64,000 bases of DNA, taken from positions 2,033,932 to 2,097,931 of the forward strand of contig JAJTWR010000353.1 of NCBI GenBank assembly GCA_021613335.1, in the 5' to 3' direction. This document shows, piece by piece, positions 26,744 through 37,199 of the stretch (positions are counted from its first letter, which is position 1; every line of letters starts with the position of its first letter). Source of the stretch: Whitmania pigra. Its lineage: Eukaryota; Annelida; Clitellata; Hirudinida; Haemopidae. The position numbers and the translations under genes are program-made. The notes beneath the pieces were generated by a model, which was not told the origin of the DNA, searched no databases, and saw only the letters and a list, made by a program, of their open reading frames with translations.

Positions 26744-27099
26744 TTCAAGAATAAATAAATGTAAACAAACTGGTGTCATCATCCCAAGTGAGCTCTCTAA
26801 AAACAACTGAAGTAACTGAGCTCTTGAAATGAGGAACTAAATAATAAATTATAAAATCCACTCAAAAAGTGAAATTACATGAAATTAGTTTTATCTGAAT
26901 TTAATGAAACTCGTTCATATCTGATTCTGTAAACAATCCTTGTTAGTCTACATTTTCGAACCTCGTAATCTCACAGCTTGATGCCTTGTGTAGTTAATCG
27001 ACTCCTAGGTGACTGTTATGTTAGACAGCCCGACCTTTGCACCGGGTCTCTATATAATTCAAGTAGGATTTTTAAAGAGATTTATATTGATTAAACGAA

Positions 27100-27185
27100 T
27101 TGAAGAAAGACGTCAAATTCAAGTGGTTCACAGAATGTCAAGTTGCTTTTGAAAAAGCAAAGACGACACTTTATTATTTATTATT
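27100..27185 (+). mobile_element. Ty3-type retrotransposon pol scrap
   Basis: A short plus-strand frame reads KFKWFTECQVAFEKAKTTL, the junction between reverse transcriptase and RNase H in Ty3/gypsy polyproteins. It sits exactly where the upstream flank shared by P450 copies breaks off. Only this scrap remains, with no LTR recognisable. Confidence 0.55.
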
Positions 27186-27935
27186 ATGAGTTTGACTATC
27201 TTCTGTCTGCAGTCTTTTTTTGTATCTTTAATAATTTATTAATGATACCTAAACATTTCACTTATTCTAAATTATGTACAAAGTTAAGATCCTAATCAGT
27301 CTAAAACAATTTTGAAATGTTGTAGTCTAAATTAAATTTTGATGTGTTTGCAGTTACAAAATAATTTTTTGATCCCCCCACCAAAAAACATCGGATTTGG
27401 AAAAATTGCATGGTCCCTCCTTTTAGGCTTGGGGGGAACAAACCCCCCTCTCCCCTGGTTGCGCCACTGGGCGAAAGACTTCCATTCAGGTCATCAAAGA
27501 TGGGCACCAGCAAAAATCTTGTTTCGCCGAGGAGAGAGGACTTTCGATGTTGCACTAGACACACATTTTCATGCTTGAGCTTATTGGGTAGTCCTGAAAA
27601 CGATTGTTTTGAAACCCACAATACAAAGCAACACAATAATATTTCCTCAGACGGAATAGTAATCCCGGATAAGTTCCAGATTACGCTGGAAACAAGAGTA
27701 CCTGTTCCCAAACCTATGCCAAAGGAACTGATCCAGATTTATGATTTATAAAACTGTTTTATAGAACATGTTCCATTGTGTTCATGGCGCGCTCCACTCT
27801 CATTATTTCCTCACCACAACAGGTATGATTCTATATGAATGTCTGAGATGCCACGCATACTCTTGAACTTGTCTTTAGCTCACCTACACAAGTTTTCAAC
27901 CTTGTTTGGAGGGATAAACCGAGTATTAAAAAAAC
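27186..27935. other. Unexplained region, open on both strands
   Basis: Between 27301 and 27751 the sequence is open for 113 codons on the plus strand and 136 codons on the minus strand. It contains C-runs and is GC-richer than its surroundings. It has no similarity to the P450 units and no motif I can recognise. It may be a fragment of an unknown transposon next to the Ty3 scrap. Confidence 0.3.
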
Positions 27936-27939
27936 ATAT

Positions 27940-28035
27940 CATCTAAATTTAATTATTCATCGTTCTTCACCCATTTAAAATAAAGAGTGTACAGGTTGCA
28001 ATGTACAACAACTCTATCTCGATGGCTCTCTAATC
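27940..28035. repeat. Dispersed repeat, second copy at 42.1 kb
   Basis: A ~95-bp segment containing ATCTAAATTTAATTA matches 42105-42210 with moderate divergence in the same orientation. The class is unknown. Here it abuts a truncated inverted-repeat end; at 42.1 kb it abuts the fold-back element. Confidence 0.55.
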
Positions 28036-28047
28036 TTACTTCTGTTT

Positions 28048-28148
28048 TTAAAACAATCCGCACATTTTTATCGCTATCGGTTGAATTTTAATCGCCTCGC
28101 AAAAAAGCCCTAAAAAGGGGCTAGAATAGGGTCAGTTATCACGTTCGT
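28048..28148. repeat. Lone end of the Ulp1-bearing element
   Basis: About 100 bp match the right terminus of the element at 28937-31321 (same orientation), ending in CAGTTATCACGTTCGT. No left partner is found, so this is a truncated second insertion. The sequence that follows rejoins the P450 3-prime flank seen at 51.85 kb. Confidence 0.7.
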
Positions 28149-29047
28149 GAAAACAAATGCTACATAAGAGTTAATGTTACTTAGTAATTAAAAAGCATAG
28201 ACATTGAATGTATATATTATATATAAATTTTATAGAGCTCCAAAAAAGGCCATTTTGTTAAAGACAAAGTAAGAAACAATTCAATCATAAGCAATAAATT
28301 GCTGCCATTGCCACAATGAGTTTGAATGTTTCCAAAACTACTTTCTCTTTTCAACTTGGATCTTTATGCCATTTTTAGCTCTCATAGTCACCGGTTCAAA
28401 ATTCAAAGGCACCTGAAGTCAAACAGCGGTTTGATGTATCTTATTTATGTATGTTAGTTACTGTTATTATTGTATTTATTAATTTAATGTTATTTAATAT
28501 TTACTCTTCAATGTTATATTGTTAGATAAACTAAAGAGATAAGCAAAATCTACATTCACTTGTGTCTCAGAGCAGGCAAGAAATTTAAAATTCCTCATCA
28601 TCTTCACAATTGCCATTTTTAGTTCCAAGATGGCCAGTCTCATACCAACACAGTTCCTAGGTCCAGTTCCAAATGGCTTGTATCTCAAAGGCTCAATCTC
28701 GCTTCTCACAGATGGAGCAAATCTACAATTAAAACATTTGTTTCAGCAACTCCATTTTCCCACCAACAAGTCAAACAAGTTCAAAATAATATGTTTCTTT
28801 CAATGAGGTAATCAATTTTCAGACATTTAAGGCTTGTTAAAAGATAATCAGCAATTTGCATATTAATCCACTAACAAATTGAGGTTTAATCAAATCTGTT
28901 TGATGGTTATAGTTTCAAATAAACATACGCCAAAACACTAAAGTGATAACTGCCCCTTTTTAGGGGTATTATGTAAAGTCGATTAAAAATCAACCGCTAA
29001 AGATAAAAATGTGCGGATTGTTTTAAAAAATAGAGGAAGGATCAAAG

Positions 29048-29873
29048 TGCCAGGGACGAGCATTCAAAAAAAATCAAAAAATCGGGAACTATTTTTAATT
29101 AATGATTTCGAAGATTTTTTTAGGGTAGATCCCTGTGTGCGCTAGTCAAGTCAGATACATATTTGAATTCGGTAAAACCGTTCGAGACGGACGCACACAT
29201 TTTAATGAGCTCCACCCCTAAACAAATAAAACTCCGCCTAAAATGAGTGAAAGTGAATCTAACCCTAACCCTAACCCTAACCCCGCAATATATATTAAGT
29301 TATTAACATAGAAGTCTCTAATAAAGTTTTATTATAATTTTGGAAATACTTGACGTCTGACATTAGCGATCGAGTTTTTAAAGTTTACGATTTGCCTAAT
29401 CCTAACCCTATCCTATATCCTATCCCCTAATCCTAACCCCCAACCCTATCCCCTAACGCTAACCCTAACCCTACCCTAACCCTTAACCCTACCCTATCCC
29501 CTAATCCTAACCCCTAACCCTACCCTATCCCCTAATTCTAACCCTAACCCTACCCTAATTCTTGAGCGGATCTATTCGGAGCCTAAAAATGCGGATCGAT
29601 TTTCCCTAAGAAGAGATATACCTAAAAATATTACGGATCAAAGATTTACTTTTACTCATTTTAGGCGGAGCTTAATTTGTTTTGGGTGGAGCTTCATTAA
29701 AGTGGAGCATCTCATTAAAATGTGTGCGTCCGTCTCGAACGGTTTTACCCAACCAGGGACGAGTATTCCCAAAAAAATAAAAAATCGGGAACTATTATTA
29801 ATTAACGTCTAAAACCTTTGAAGCGGAATTTATGATAGATCCCTGTGTGCGCTATCCAAAATAGTTAGATAAT
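29048..29873. repeat. Duplicated TIR segment around a telomere-like core
   Basis: Left-TIR bases 29048-29165 recur in direct orientation at 29752-29873. Between them are arms 29171-29254 and 29648-29749, which are inverted copies of each other, enclosing the CCCTAA tracts. The right arm has an extra internal duplication of ~18 bp. Confidence 0.75.
29259..29572 (+). repeat. Interstitial telomere-like (CCCTAA)n tracts
   Basis: A pure tract of four units at 29259-29284, then about 110 bp of other sequence, then a degenerate tract at 29397-29572 mixing CCCTAA with CCTAT and CCCCTAA variants. TTAGGG is the common metazoan telomere repeat. Confidence 0.85.
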
Positions 29874-30098
29874 AAAATTCCCCTAAAAAATATCTACCAG
29901 AATATGTATGACATGTATTTTTTTTATCCACGGTATGGCCTAGAAATCCGATTTATAAACTTCCGATAAAATCAAAACAACTTTGAAACTCAGAATTTTA
30001 TTGTTCATTTATTTGAAAAGCAGCAACGAAGATTCAAACGTAACATGTAATGTTATAGTGTCGCAAAACTGGAATAACCTCAGGACGCAAACGCCGTC

Positions 30099-30804
30099 CT
30101 AAATCCTAAGTAATGGAGACAAGCAACAGCAAAGATGTATGAAAGCCAAGTCTGATAAAACATGCTTACTGAGAAGAAAGTTATTTAAAGGATTTAAAGA
30201 ATTCGCTACAAAAAAACAAACAAAGTTAATGGTTGTACATTTAACTCCATTTTTCACGATGCAATGCTCATGGATCCATCTCTGGCATGTATCACATTGC
30301 ACTCACTTAGCTTCCCTGTGTCCTCCGCAGTAAAGACAACATTCAGCCATGCTGCCGATGAAATCAGGATCATTTTGAAAATTCTGCCTGCGTTCTTTGG
30401 GATCGAAGGGATTAAGAAGATCATCCCCTCTGCCTGAAGCGGCAATGTGCTCCAACAGGAATATGCCGCAGTTGTAGCCGTCAATTTGTTTAAAGAAGTT
30501 CTTACTGACATAGTTGTATTTTATCCATTCATCAACTATATTCCAGTGCGGCTTTAAATATATTTCCTTTTTGACCTGGTCTACAACGTGGCATGAGAAA
30601 TGCGTCTCATTGTTTATAAGAAGTGGACAGACTACATACCTGCACATGGCTCTAGAAGTAAAATAACTTACTTCAAATTTGCCATTTCGTATGGCATGGT
30701 GGCTGACCATTACAGGTATGTAGGTAACGTCAGGAGACTTCAGGATATTAAGGAAAATATAATCAATAACTAGATTAGATAACCAGTTCTCATCAAAAAG
30801 AGTC
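30099..30804 (-). CDS. Ulp1-type cysteine protease with PHD half-finger
   Basis: After a possible acceptor (GATTTCAG, exon from 30804) the minus strand is open to a stop at 30303. It shows WLSNLVIDYIFLNIL, VCPLLINNETHFSCHVVD and KQIDGYNCGIFLLEHI. These carry the His, Asp, Gln and Cys expected at the catalytic centre of SUMO/ubiquitin-like C48 proteases, which act on SUMO-type conjugates. The frame ends CLYCGGHREAK, then TGA, and continues in the same frame as CDTCQRWIHEHC, the second half of a PHD-type zinc finger. The TGA therefore either ends the protein or reflects decay. AAGTGAGTG across it could also act as a splice donor. No start codon is assigned. The cargo belongs to the transposon, not to the P450 cluster. 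Confidence 0.65.
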
Positions 30805-32854
30805 CTGAAATCACAAAATTAAAATGATTTCCCCTATAATAGTTAGGGTCAAAGACAAGAGAGTTGCTCAAGATCGTCGAAAGCTATTTTAAAATAGTTG
30901 CTGTATTTTTAACTGGGTTGGTTGGTTTATAAACGCCATTTCGTACTCCATTACTCGTAAATCTTCTAATTTCGCCCAAGTTGTTTTGATTTTATCGGAA
31001 GCTTTTTCGACCCCGTCCCTGGGGATTAAAATTACATGTTATACATATTCTGATAGATATTTTTCAGGAGAATTCAAATATGTAACTGGCTTGACTAACG
31101 CACACAGGGATCTACCCTAAAAAAATCATCAACGTTTTCAAGCATTAATTAAAAAAGTTCCCGATTTTTTAATTTTTTTTGAATGCTCGTCCCTGGCACT
31201 TTGATCCTTCTTCTATTTTTTAAAACAATCCGCACATTTTTATCTCTATCGGTTGATTTTTAATCGCCTTTACAAAAAAGCCCTAAAAAGGGGCTAGAAC
31301 ATTGGCAGTTATCACTTTCGTCGCCAAAACAAGAAACCTTTCTGGGTTAAAAATTTCTAGTTCATCCTAATACTCAGGATCATTTTGTATTGCATAAATA
31401 GGAATGATCACAGTCATACCTTTAGGAATGAACAAACCATTGATGGTCACATCTCTATTTGCAACTCTGTCCATTCTGCCAAATTTATGTAATTTCCAAA
31501 TGCATTGATTAATTTTATTAAAAAATTTTGTTTATTTAAGTAAAAAATAAAATCCCATAATAAAGTTTGGTTTCAGGAGATTAAAATGTTTTTAACCTTT
31601 CACCACTTCTCCCAGTTTTGCAATGATTTCATCATAAAGTCTTTCTTGAATTTCAGGATAGAGGGCCATATTGTAGCCAAATAGAGAAAGCGTGTTTGCA
31701 GTTGTATCAAAGCCAGCAGAAAAAACAAAAAACCTTGAGTTTGGAGTTCATCATGTGTCAGTCCTATTAAATCAAATATTAAAATAATAATACATTAAAC
31801 TGTAGTTTTGTTTTAATGTTTTAATTTTAAAATTAGTTTACAAATTAACCTCTTTTGGCTTTAGCCATTCCACAACTTTTTTCTGACTGGCTTTCACTTT
31901 CTTCATTTTCCATGTGAGCACCAACCATTATTTGCAAGAAGTCAGTGTGCTCTTTTGAAAATTACTCATATTATGCACGCAAACATCTAAAAAAATTTAG
32001 ATAATCAATTAAACACAATTTTCAACAAGAAAAATTAGAAATTTCCCTTGATTAGGATGACATTTTAAATAACAAGAAAAGTAACATAATTCGAGTTATG
32101 AAACAAGATAAACAAAAATCTTCACAGAAGTTACAAATAAAAACAAAAGATATTATCTAGTGCCCCTGCCAATATTATCAGTCTGCCAGTCATTTTCAAG
32201 TTTTTCACAGACGTAATTTCTCAGCTGTCAATGTCCTGTAAATGGCAAGTTATTATCGAAGAGAGGCTAGGAGTGCTTTTAGCTCCAAGAAAAGATATTA
32301 ACGTAAGTTAAACACCCTGATATCATTATCAAAAGTTTTTCTTTGAAAAAAAAGCACTAACGAAACTCATGAAATGACGTTATTTGGTGACTCTTATTTC
32401 AGCTTTTGCCTTACTTCGTTAATTGTCCTCTAGTTAATGATACTAATTAAACTATTTTAGACTTATTCTTACACAAACTCTGTAGTTACAATTCCAGCAA
32501 GATTTTTAGTTAAACCATCTACAAATGTTTTTTTGACATCTTTTAAAAGTTATAATAACTTTAGAACATACTTACATGGTTTTTATTTCAGATGGACTGA
32601 CTCAGATTAAAGTGTTGAAACAAAAATACCTCCAAATGTCTTAATCCTATCATTGAGTAACACTCTTACTAATAAGGGTTTATTAAAACAAAATATAATC
32701 AAATAATCTCTTTTATTTTCTCCCAAAAATCTATTTAGTTAAAGACACTAAGCAATAAACTGATGTTAATCTTATCTTTAGCAGAATATTGCTGTCACAA
32801 TAAAAATTTAAATCAATACAATAACTTTGAATGGTTTTGCATTTTCAACATTTT

Positions 32855-35800
32855 CTACTTTCTCTTTTCAACTTGTATCTTTATGCCATTTACAGCTCTC
32901 AGAGACACAGGTTCAAATATCAAAGGCACCTGAAATCAAATAGCAGTTTATTCCAACTTTTTACTCAACAATTTTATCTTTCTAAACAAGATTAAACCGA
33001 ATCAAAATGTACTTGTGTCTCAGAGCAGGCAAGAAATTTGAACTTCCTCATCACATTCACTATTGCCATTTTTAGCTCCAAGATGGCCAGTCTCATACCA
33101 ATGCAGTTCCTGTGTCCAACTCCAAATGGCATGTATCTCAAAGGCTCAATTTTGCCTCTCACAGATGGAGCAAATCTGTTAATTATAAACATATGTTTGT
33201 CAGCTTCATTTTCAAAGTATTGCTCAGTAACCAGTCCAACGTGATGAAATAATAATATGAAACTAAAGCAATAAATTTCATACATTTAAAACTTGTTAAT
33301 AAATAATCATCAAAAAATATTAATTCACAAACAAATTAAGACATTACTCAAATGAAGTTATAGTTTGATGGATATAGTTTTAATTAAATAAATGCAGATA
33401 CATAAAAACCTTTCTGGGTTAAATACTTCTGGATCCTCCCAGTATTCAGGATCATTTTGTAATGCATAGATTGGAATAATAATGTTCATACCTTTAGGAA
33501 TGAACAAACCATTGATGGTCACATCTCTCGATGCAACTCTGTCAGTTCTGCAAAATTTATGTAATTCACAAATGTAATTAATTAAAAAACTTTATTAACA
33601 AAAAATTTTGTTCATTTAAATAAAAAATAAAATCCCATAATAAAATTTGGTTTCAGGAGATTAAAATGGTATTAACCTTGGTGCTGCTGGGTACATCCTT
33701 AAAGTCTCAGAGAAGCACATTTCCAAATACTCCATATCTTTGATGGAATCATAAGTTGGCTCAGTCTAGATTTTATGATAATAAGTAATGAGCATTTTGA
33801 TCACTTTATTTTGATTAATAATGGGTTATATAAAAATGAGTTTCTATTAATATAAGTTATCAATTTAGCAATTCAAATGCATTTACATTTTTATTTCAGC
33901 AGTTTTGTCACATTTTTATATTATTGATTGTTTAACTAATATAACCTCTTGTCCCAGTTTTGCAATGATTTCATCATAAAGTCTTTCTTGAATTTCAGGA
34001 TAGAGGGCCATAATGTAGCCAAATAGAGAAAGAGTCCTTGCAGTTGTCTCAAAGCCAGCCAGAAAAAACATAAATCCTTGAGCTAAGAGTTCATCATTTG
34101 TCAATCCTAGTAAATCAAATATTAAAATAATCAGCTAAAATGTAATTTAACGTGTTAAAATTTATTTACAAATTCACCTCTGTTGACTTTAACTGTACCA
34201 AAATTCTTCTCTGACTGGCTTTCACTTTCTTTATTTTCCATGTGAGCAGAAAGCATTATTTGCAAGAAGTCAACATGGCCCTTAAAAATTACTCATGTTG
34301 CACAAAATTGAAAATAATTTTCAAACAGCCTTGAGATTTCAATAACTTACAAGTGAATTAGTTACATTATGAGCAATACAACTCAGCTCATCAACAAGAA
34401 TAGTGTGAATCACCATGGAGTTTACAAAATAAAACACACATTTTTTAAATGTCATTGCTAACATTTTTAGCCAATCCAATTTGTCTTTCCTTGGCAGCTC
34501 TGTCAACCACATTGCAGAAAAAGTTTATTGGAGACTTCTCAAAAACACTGAATCCAAATTTCTCAAAAAAATGGTAGAGCATTGGAGACAACACTGTGAG
34601 AATGATGAAATAATAAGTACAACAAAAAATAATCAGAATTATCGTACATATTTATGATTTGAGTTTAAAAGAATGAGGTTTGAAAAGAATATATAACAAA
34701 GAAAACAACAAGCAAAACCAACCATCACAATTTCAAAATTCCCGATTATAAATGCATCTCACAATTACATAAAAACAATTTACTGAACAACAACATGGGG
34801 CCATTGAGCTTGAACTTGAACAATGCGGCATTCGTGACAAATTCATTTTTGGGATCGTTGTGGGAATCAATCTGAATTCCAAAAGCAGTGCTGGCAATCA
34901 CATCCATTGTATAAGTTCCACACAGCCTGAGGTTTTTTTTTAACATATTAAAGGCTATCACTATTTAGGAGTTTACCAATTTCTAATTCAAATATTAAAT
35001 CATACGATATTGAGTTGAGGAGAAAATAAAAATACTAATTAATTTTCAAAAATAATGTCTCACTCTCTGAAATCAAAAACTTCTCCAGAATCGGCTTTGT
35101 TAGAAAGATTTACACAGAGAGTGTCACAGCACTGACCCAAATGTGAAGAAACCTAACACAAAAAGCAAAATAAAAGTACAACAACATATGACAATACACT
35201 ATCAGGATATGATAATAAAATCAGTAAATAACTTAAAAATATTTCAATAAAAGTATGTCGTACGTTTCTGTCTTAACAGGGATGTTATTCTAAAATTATT
35301 TTAATCAGTTCGAGATGCTCAGGTGCTGCTGTACAAGTAACTTTAAATTACTTTTCTCAGCTTTCCACTGCTGAAAGTTGGAGTTAGGATGCCCCTAACA
35401 TGCTTCCAATGGTCATCTTTTAAAAGTGAAACCATCTTGTTGAGTGGTGGTCCAAGGAATCCCAAATCAACACGATTTGGAAAGAGATGGAAGTCTTTTA
35501 TCAAGATTTGCTTCAGGATTTGGAGATCATGGATGACGAGGGTTGGACTATAGCCAAAAAAACACCTTAAAATGTACAGTAAAAAGATGTTGTAGAATCA
35601 CGAAACAATATTATGATTATAAGTAAAGCTGTGCCGCTGTTGACGATGAAAACAATTTAATCTTAAAAAAATTGTTACCCTACTATGGATCCATACTTTT
35701 TCTTCAGTTCCAAATCATATTTTATCAGTCCCTGGAGATAAATTTTAAAATAACTTAATTTTATTCTGATATAGTGTTGTTTACTAATCTAGATTTAATT

Positions 35801-36163
35801 AATAAATCGTTTATATCATTGATAAGAACAAATTTATACGATGGACTGGATTCCAAGGTAGTTCCCTAAAACAGGTATGGGTCTTGGCCCTTTGATCCCC
35901 AATCTTCTGAAGATCCCAAAATTCCATGTGGCATATCTGAATTTTTAATTTTGATGCTATTATTTTTTTTAGTTTATTTTTTTTTAATTTGCTTATATTC
36001 TCCAACTCCGTAAATAAAACTTATAATTATTAAATATAAAAATGCTTTCAATCTCCATAGCAGCAAATTGTATTCACTTGTAGCATCCAATAATTAATGT
36101 AATTCCAATTAATATCCAACTCGACAGCCAACTCGGCTTCAAAGCGTCAATCTTCTCGAGCAT
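32855..36163 (-). CDS. Cytochrome P450, CYP3 clan, copy C
   Basis: Same 13-exon plan as copy A, from ATG 36163 to stop 32855. Anchor exon 36163-36078, then exons near 35.85-35.94 (GNYLGIQSI), 35.69-35.74, 35.35-35.57, 35.06-35.15, 34.79-34.92, 34.48-34.61, 34.18-34.28, 33.95-34.11 (AGFETTA), 33.68-33.77 ([10 protein letters not shown]), 33.41-33.55, 33.01-33.18 and 32855-32929. Read by eye it has no stop or frameshift. One codon is deleted in the exon at 34.8 kb relative to its sisters (NAALFKFK). The haem loop is [10 protein letters not shown], with histidine where the others have proline. SETQ joins [10 protein letters not shown] at the end as in CYP3 enzymes. Likely an ER monooxygenase; substrate unknown. 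Confidence 0.9.
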
Positions 36164-36270
36164 TTTAGAAATACGAAATAGCGTCCCAAACCCAGCAAAA
36201 ATTTATTTCGTTTAGCTTAACCGAATCTTTCGTTTTCAGCCACCGCAGCTGCACTCATAAGCAGACAACT

Positions 36271-36320
36271 CCTTTTAAATGACAAGTTATTGCACAACAG
36301 AGGCTAATAGTGATGTAATC
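36271..36320 (-). promoter_or_regulatory. Putative promoter of P450 copy C
   Basis: Same trio as before copy A: on the minus strand GATTACATCA, TTGTGCAATAA and ATTTAAAAGG, about 110-155 bp upstream of ATG 36163. Confidence 0.5.
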
Positions 36321-36423
36321 TTCAAGAACAAATGAATGTAAACAAACTGGTGTCATTAACACAAGTGAGCTCTCTAAAAACAAATGAAGTAACGGAGCTC
36401 TTGAAATGAGGAACTAAATAATA

Positions 36424-36565
36424 AATTATCCCTACTAAGGATGTTTTGTTTTTGATTTCCGAGTTTTACCGCGTTGATGCTTGTTATCGTCGTCAATCCG
36501 TTTATGAATGATACCATTGTACGTTCGATTAAAGTCAAGTGTTAGCCTGGTTTAACACTTCACTA
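36424..36565. mobile_element. Possible LTR fragment
   Basis: About 140 bp replace the flank shared by the other P450 copies between ...AATAAATTAT and TACATTTTCGAACC. Its end (AAGTCAAGTGTTAGCCTGGTT) resembles 44500-44530, just after the Ty3-type integrase remnant, so both may be the edge of one LTR family. Confidence 0.35.
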
Positions 36566-36842
36566 CATTTTCGAACCTCGTAATCTCACAGCTTGGTGCC
36601 TGTTAATTCAGCTGTTGCCTTATGTCATTAATCGACTCCTTATGTTAGACCGACCGACCATTGCACCGACTTTTTATAGTTCAAGTTGTATTTTTAAAGA
36701 GATTTAAATTGTTTACCTATTGCAGATTACCTAATTAAATCTTTAAATTTTGCTTTAATCATCTTCAAGTTAACAAACACATTTACAATGGCATAGAAAA
36801 TATATTAGGTAACCTAATATAACAGACATCAGCTATTGTAAC

Positions 36843-37016
36843 TTCATTTATATAGCGCCATATGCATAGCGTCAGAGGCGCTTCTTGTAACCATTTATAT
36901 AGCGCTCCTTCCCAAGGGCGCTGGCGGCAGTGCAGGCTGGGTCTCGAACACGACACATTACGACTGTTGTCATTACCGCCGTATGCAGGCACGTAACCCA
37001 TTCGGCTAAACTGCAC
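36843..37016 (-). mobile_element. tRNA-derived SINE
   Basis: Reading the minus strand from ~37015, TTAGCCGAATGGG fits a Pol III A box and GTTCGAGACCC (36949-36939) a B box. The body contains GCGCTATATAAATG twice. The sister segment at 62.8-63.0 kb lacks the insertion, so it entered after the segment was duplicated. A fragment of the same family lies at 11.32 kb. Confidence 0.7.
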
Positions 37017-37199
37017 TATTTTAGTTAAAAACTTATTACTCGAACAACTCACAATACCAAACCCCCTTTGTTTCTGATTTTATCATAGTTTTTTTGCCTT
37101 ATTAAATGAAATTTTATTAAATGAATTTTATTAAATGACTGTATAACGATTGCAATGATGTTAAGGACAGGAATTTTAGTTGTGTAATTGTATACTAAT

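Larger units (their letters stand above)
28937..31321 (-). mobile_element. DNA transposon, long TIRs, 9-bp target duplication
   Basis: The element is 2385 bp. Its ends read AC[T/G]AAAGTGATAACTGCC on both sides as an inverted repeat, extending ~230 bp on the left before interruption and up to ~370 bp on the right (30950-31321). CGCCAAAAC is duplicated at 28928-28936 and 31322-31330, and P450 copy E carries it once at the same site (about 52637-52645), which gives the empty site. A 9-bp duplication with long inverted repeats is typical of Mutator-like elements. Cargo is a Ulp1-type protease frame with half a PHD finger on the minus strand. I see no DDE transposase, so this copy looks non-autonomous. 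Telomere-like repeats are nested in its left side. The superfamily assignment is inference. Confidence 0.8.
28338..31960 (-). pseudogene. Cytochrome P450 copy B, disrupted
   Basis: Closest to copy E. Remaining exons: last exon 28338-28412, haem exon near 28560-28722 ([10 protein letters not shown] intact), PERF exon near 31341-31480, I-helix exon near 31608-31768, and the preceding exon near 31853-31960. The 2.4-kb element at 28937-31321 is inserted in the intron between haem and PERF exons. The K-helix exon is deleted, the I-helix exon has lost one base (frameshift in the residues before AGF), and the first seven exons are missing. A fragment of the next exon and an E-type upstream region follow at 32.15-32.45 kb. 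It cannot encode an enzyme. Confidence 0.88.

Noticed and set aside
29259..29572. A true chromosome end or telomere
   Set aside because: The tract is internal to a transposon, with P450 exons of one gene on both sides.
30099..30804. A Polinton/Maverick or adenovirus-type protease
   Set aside because: Polintons are far larger and give 6-bp duplications; here the element is 2.4 kb with a 9-bp duplication, and the motif is of the Ulp1/SUMO-protease kind.
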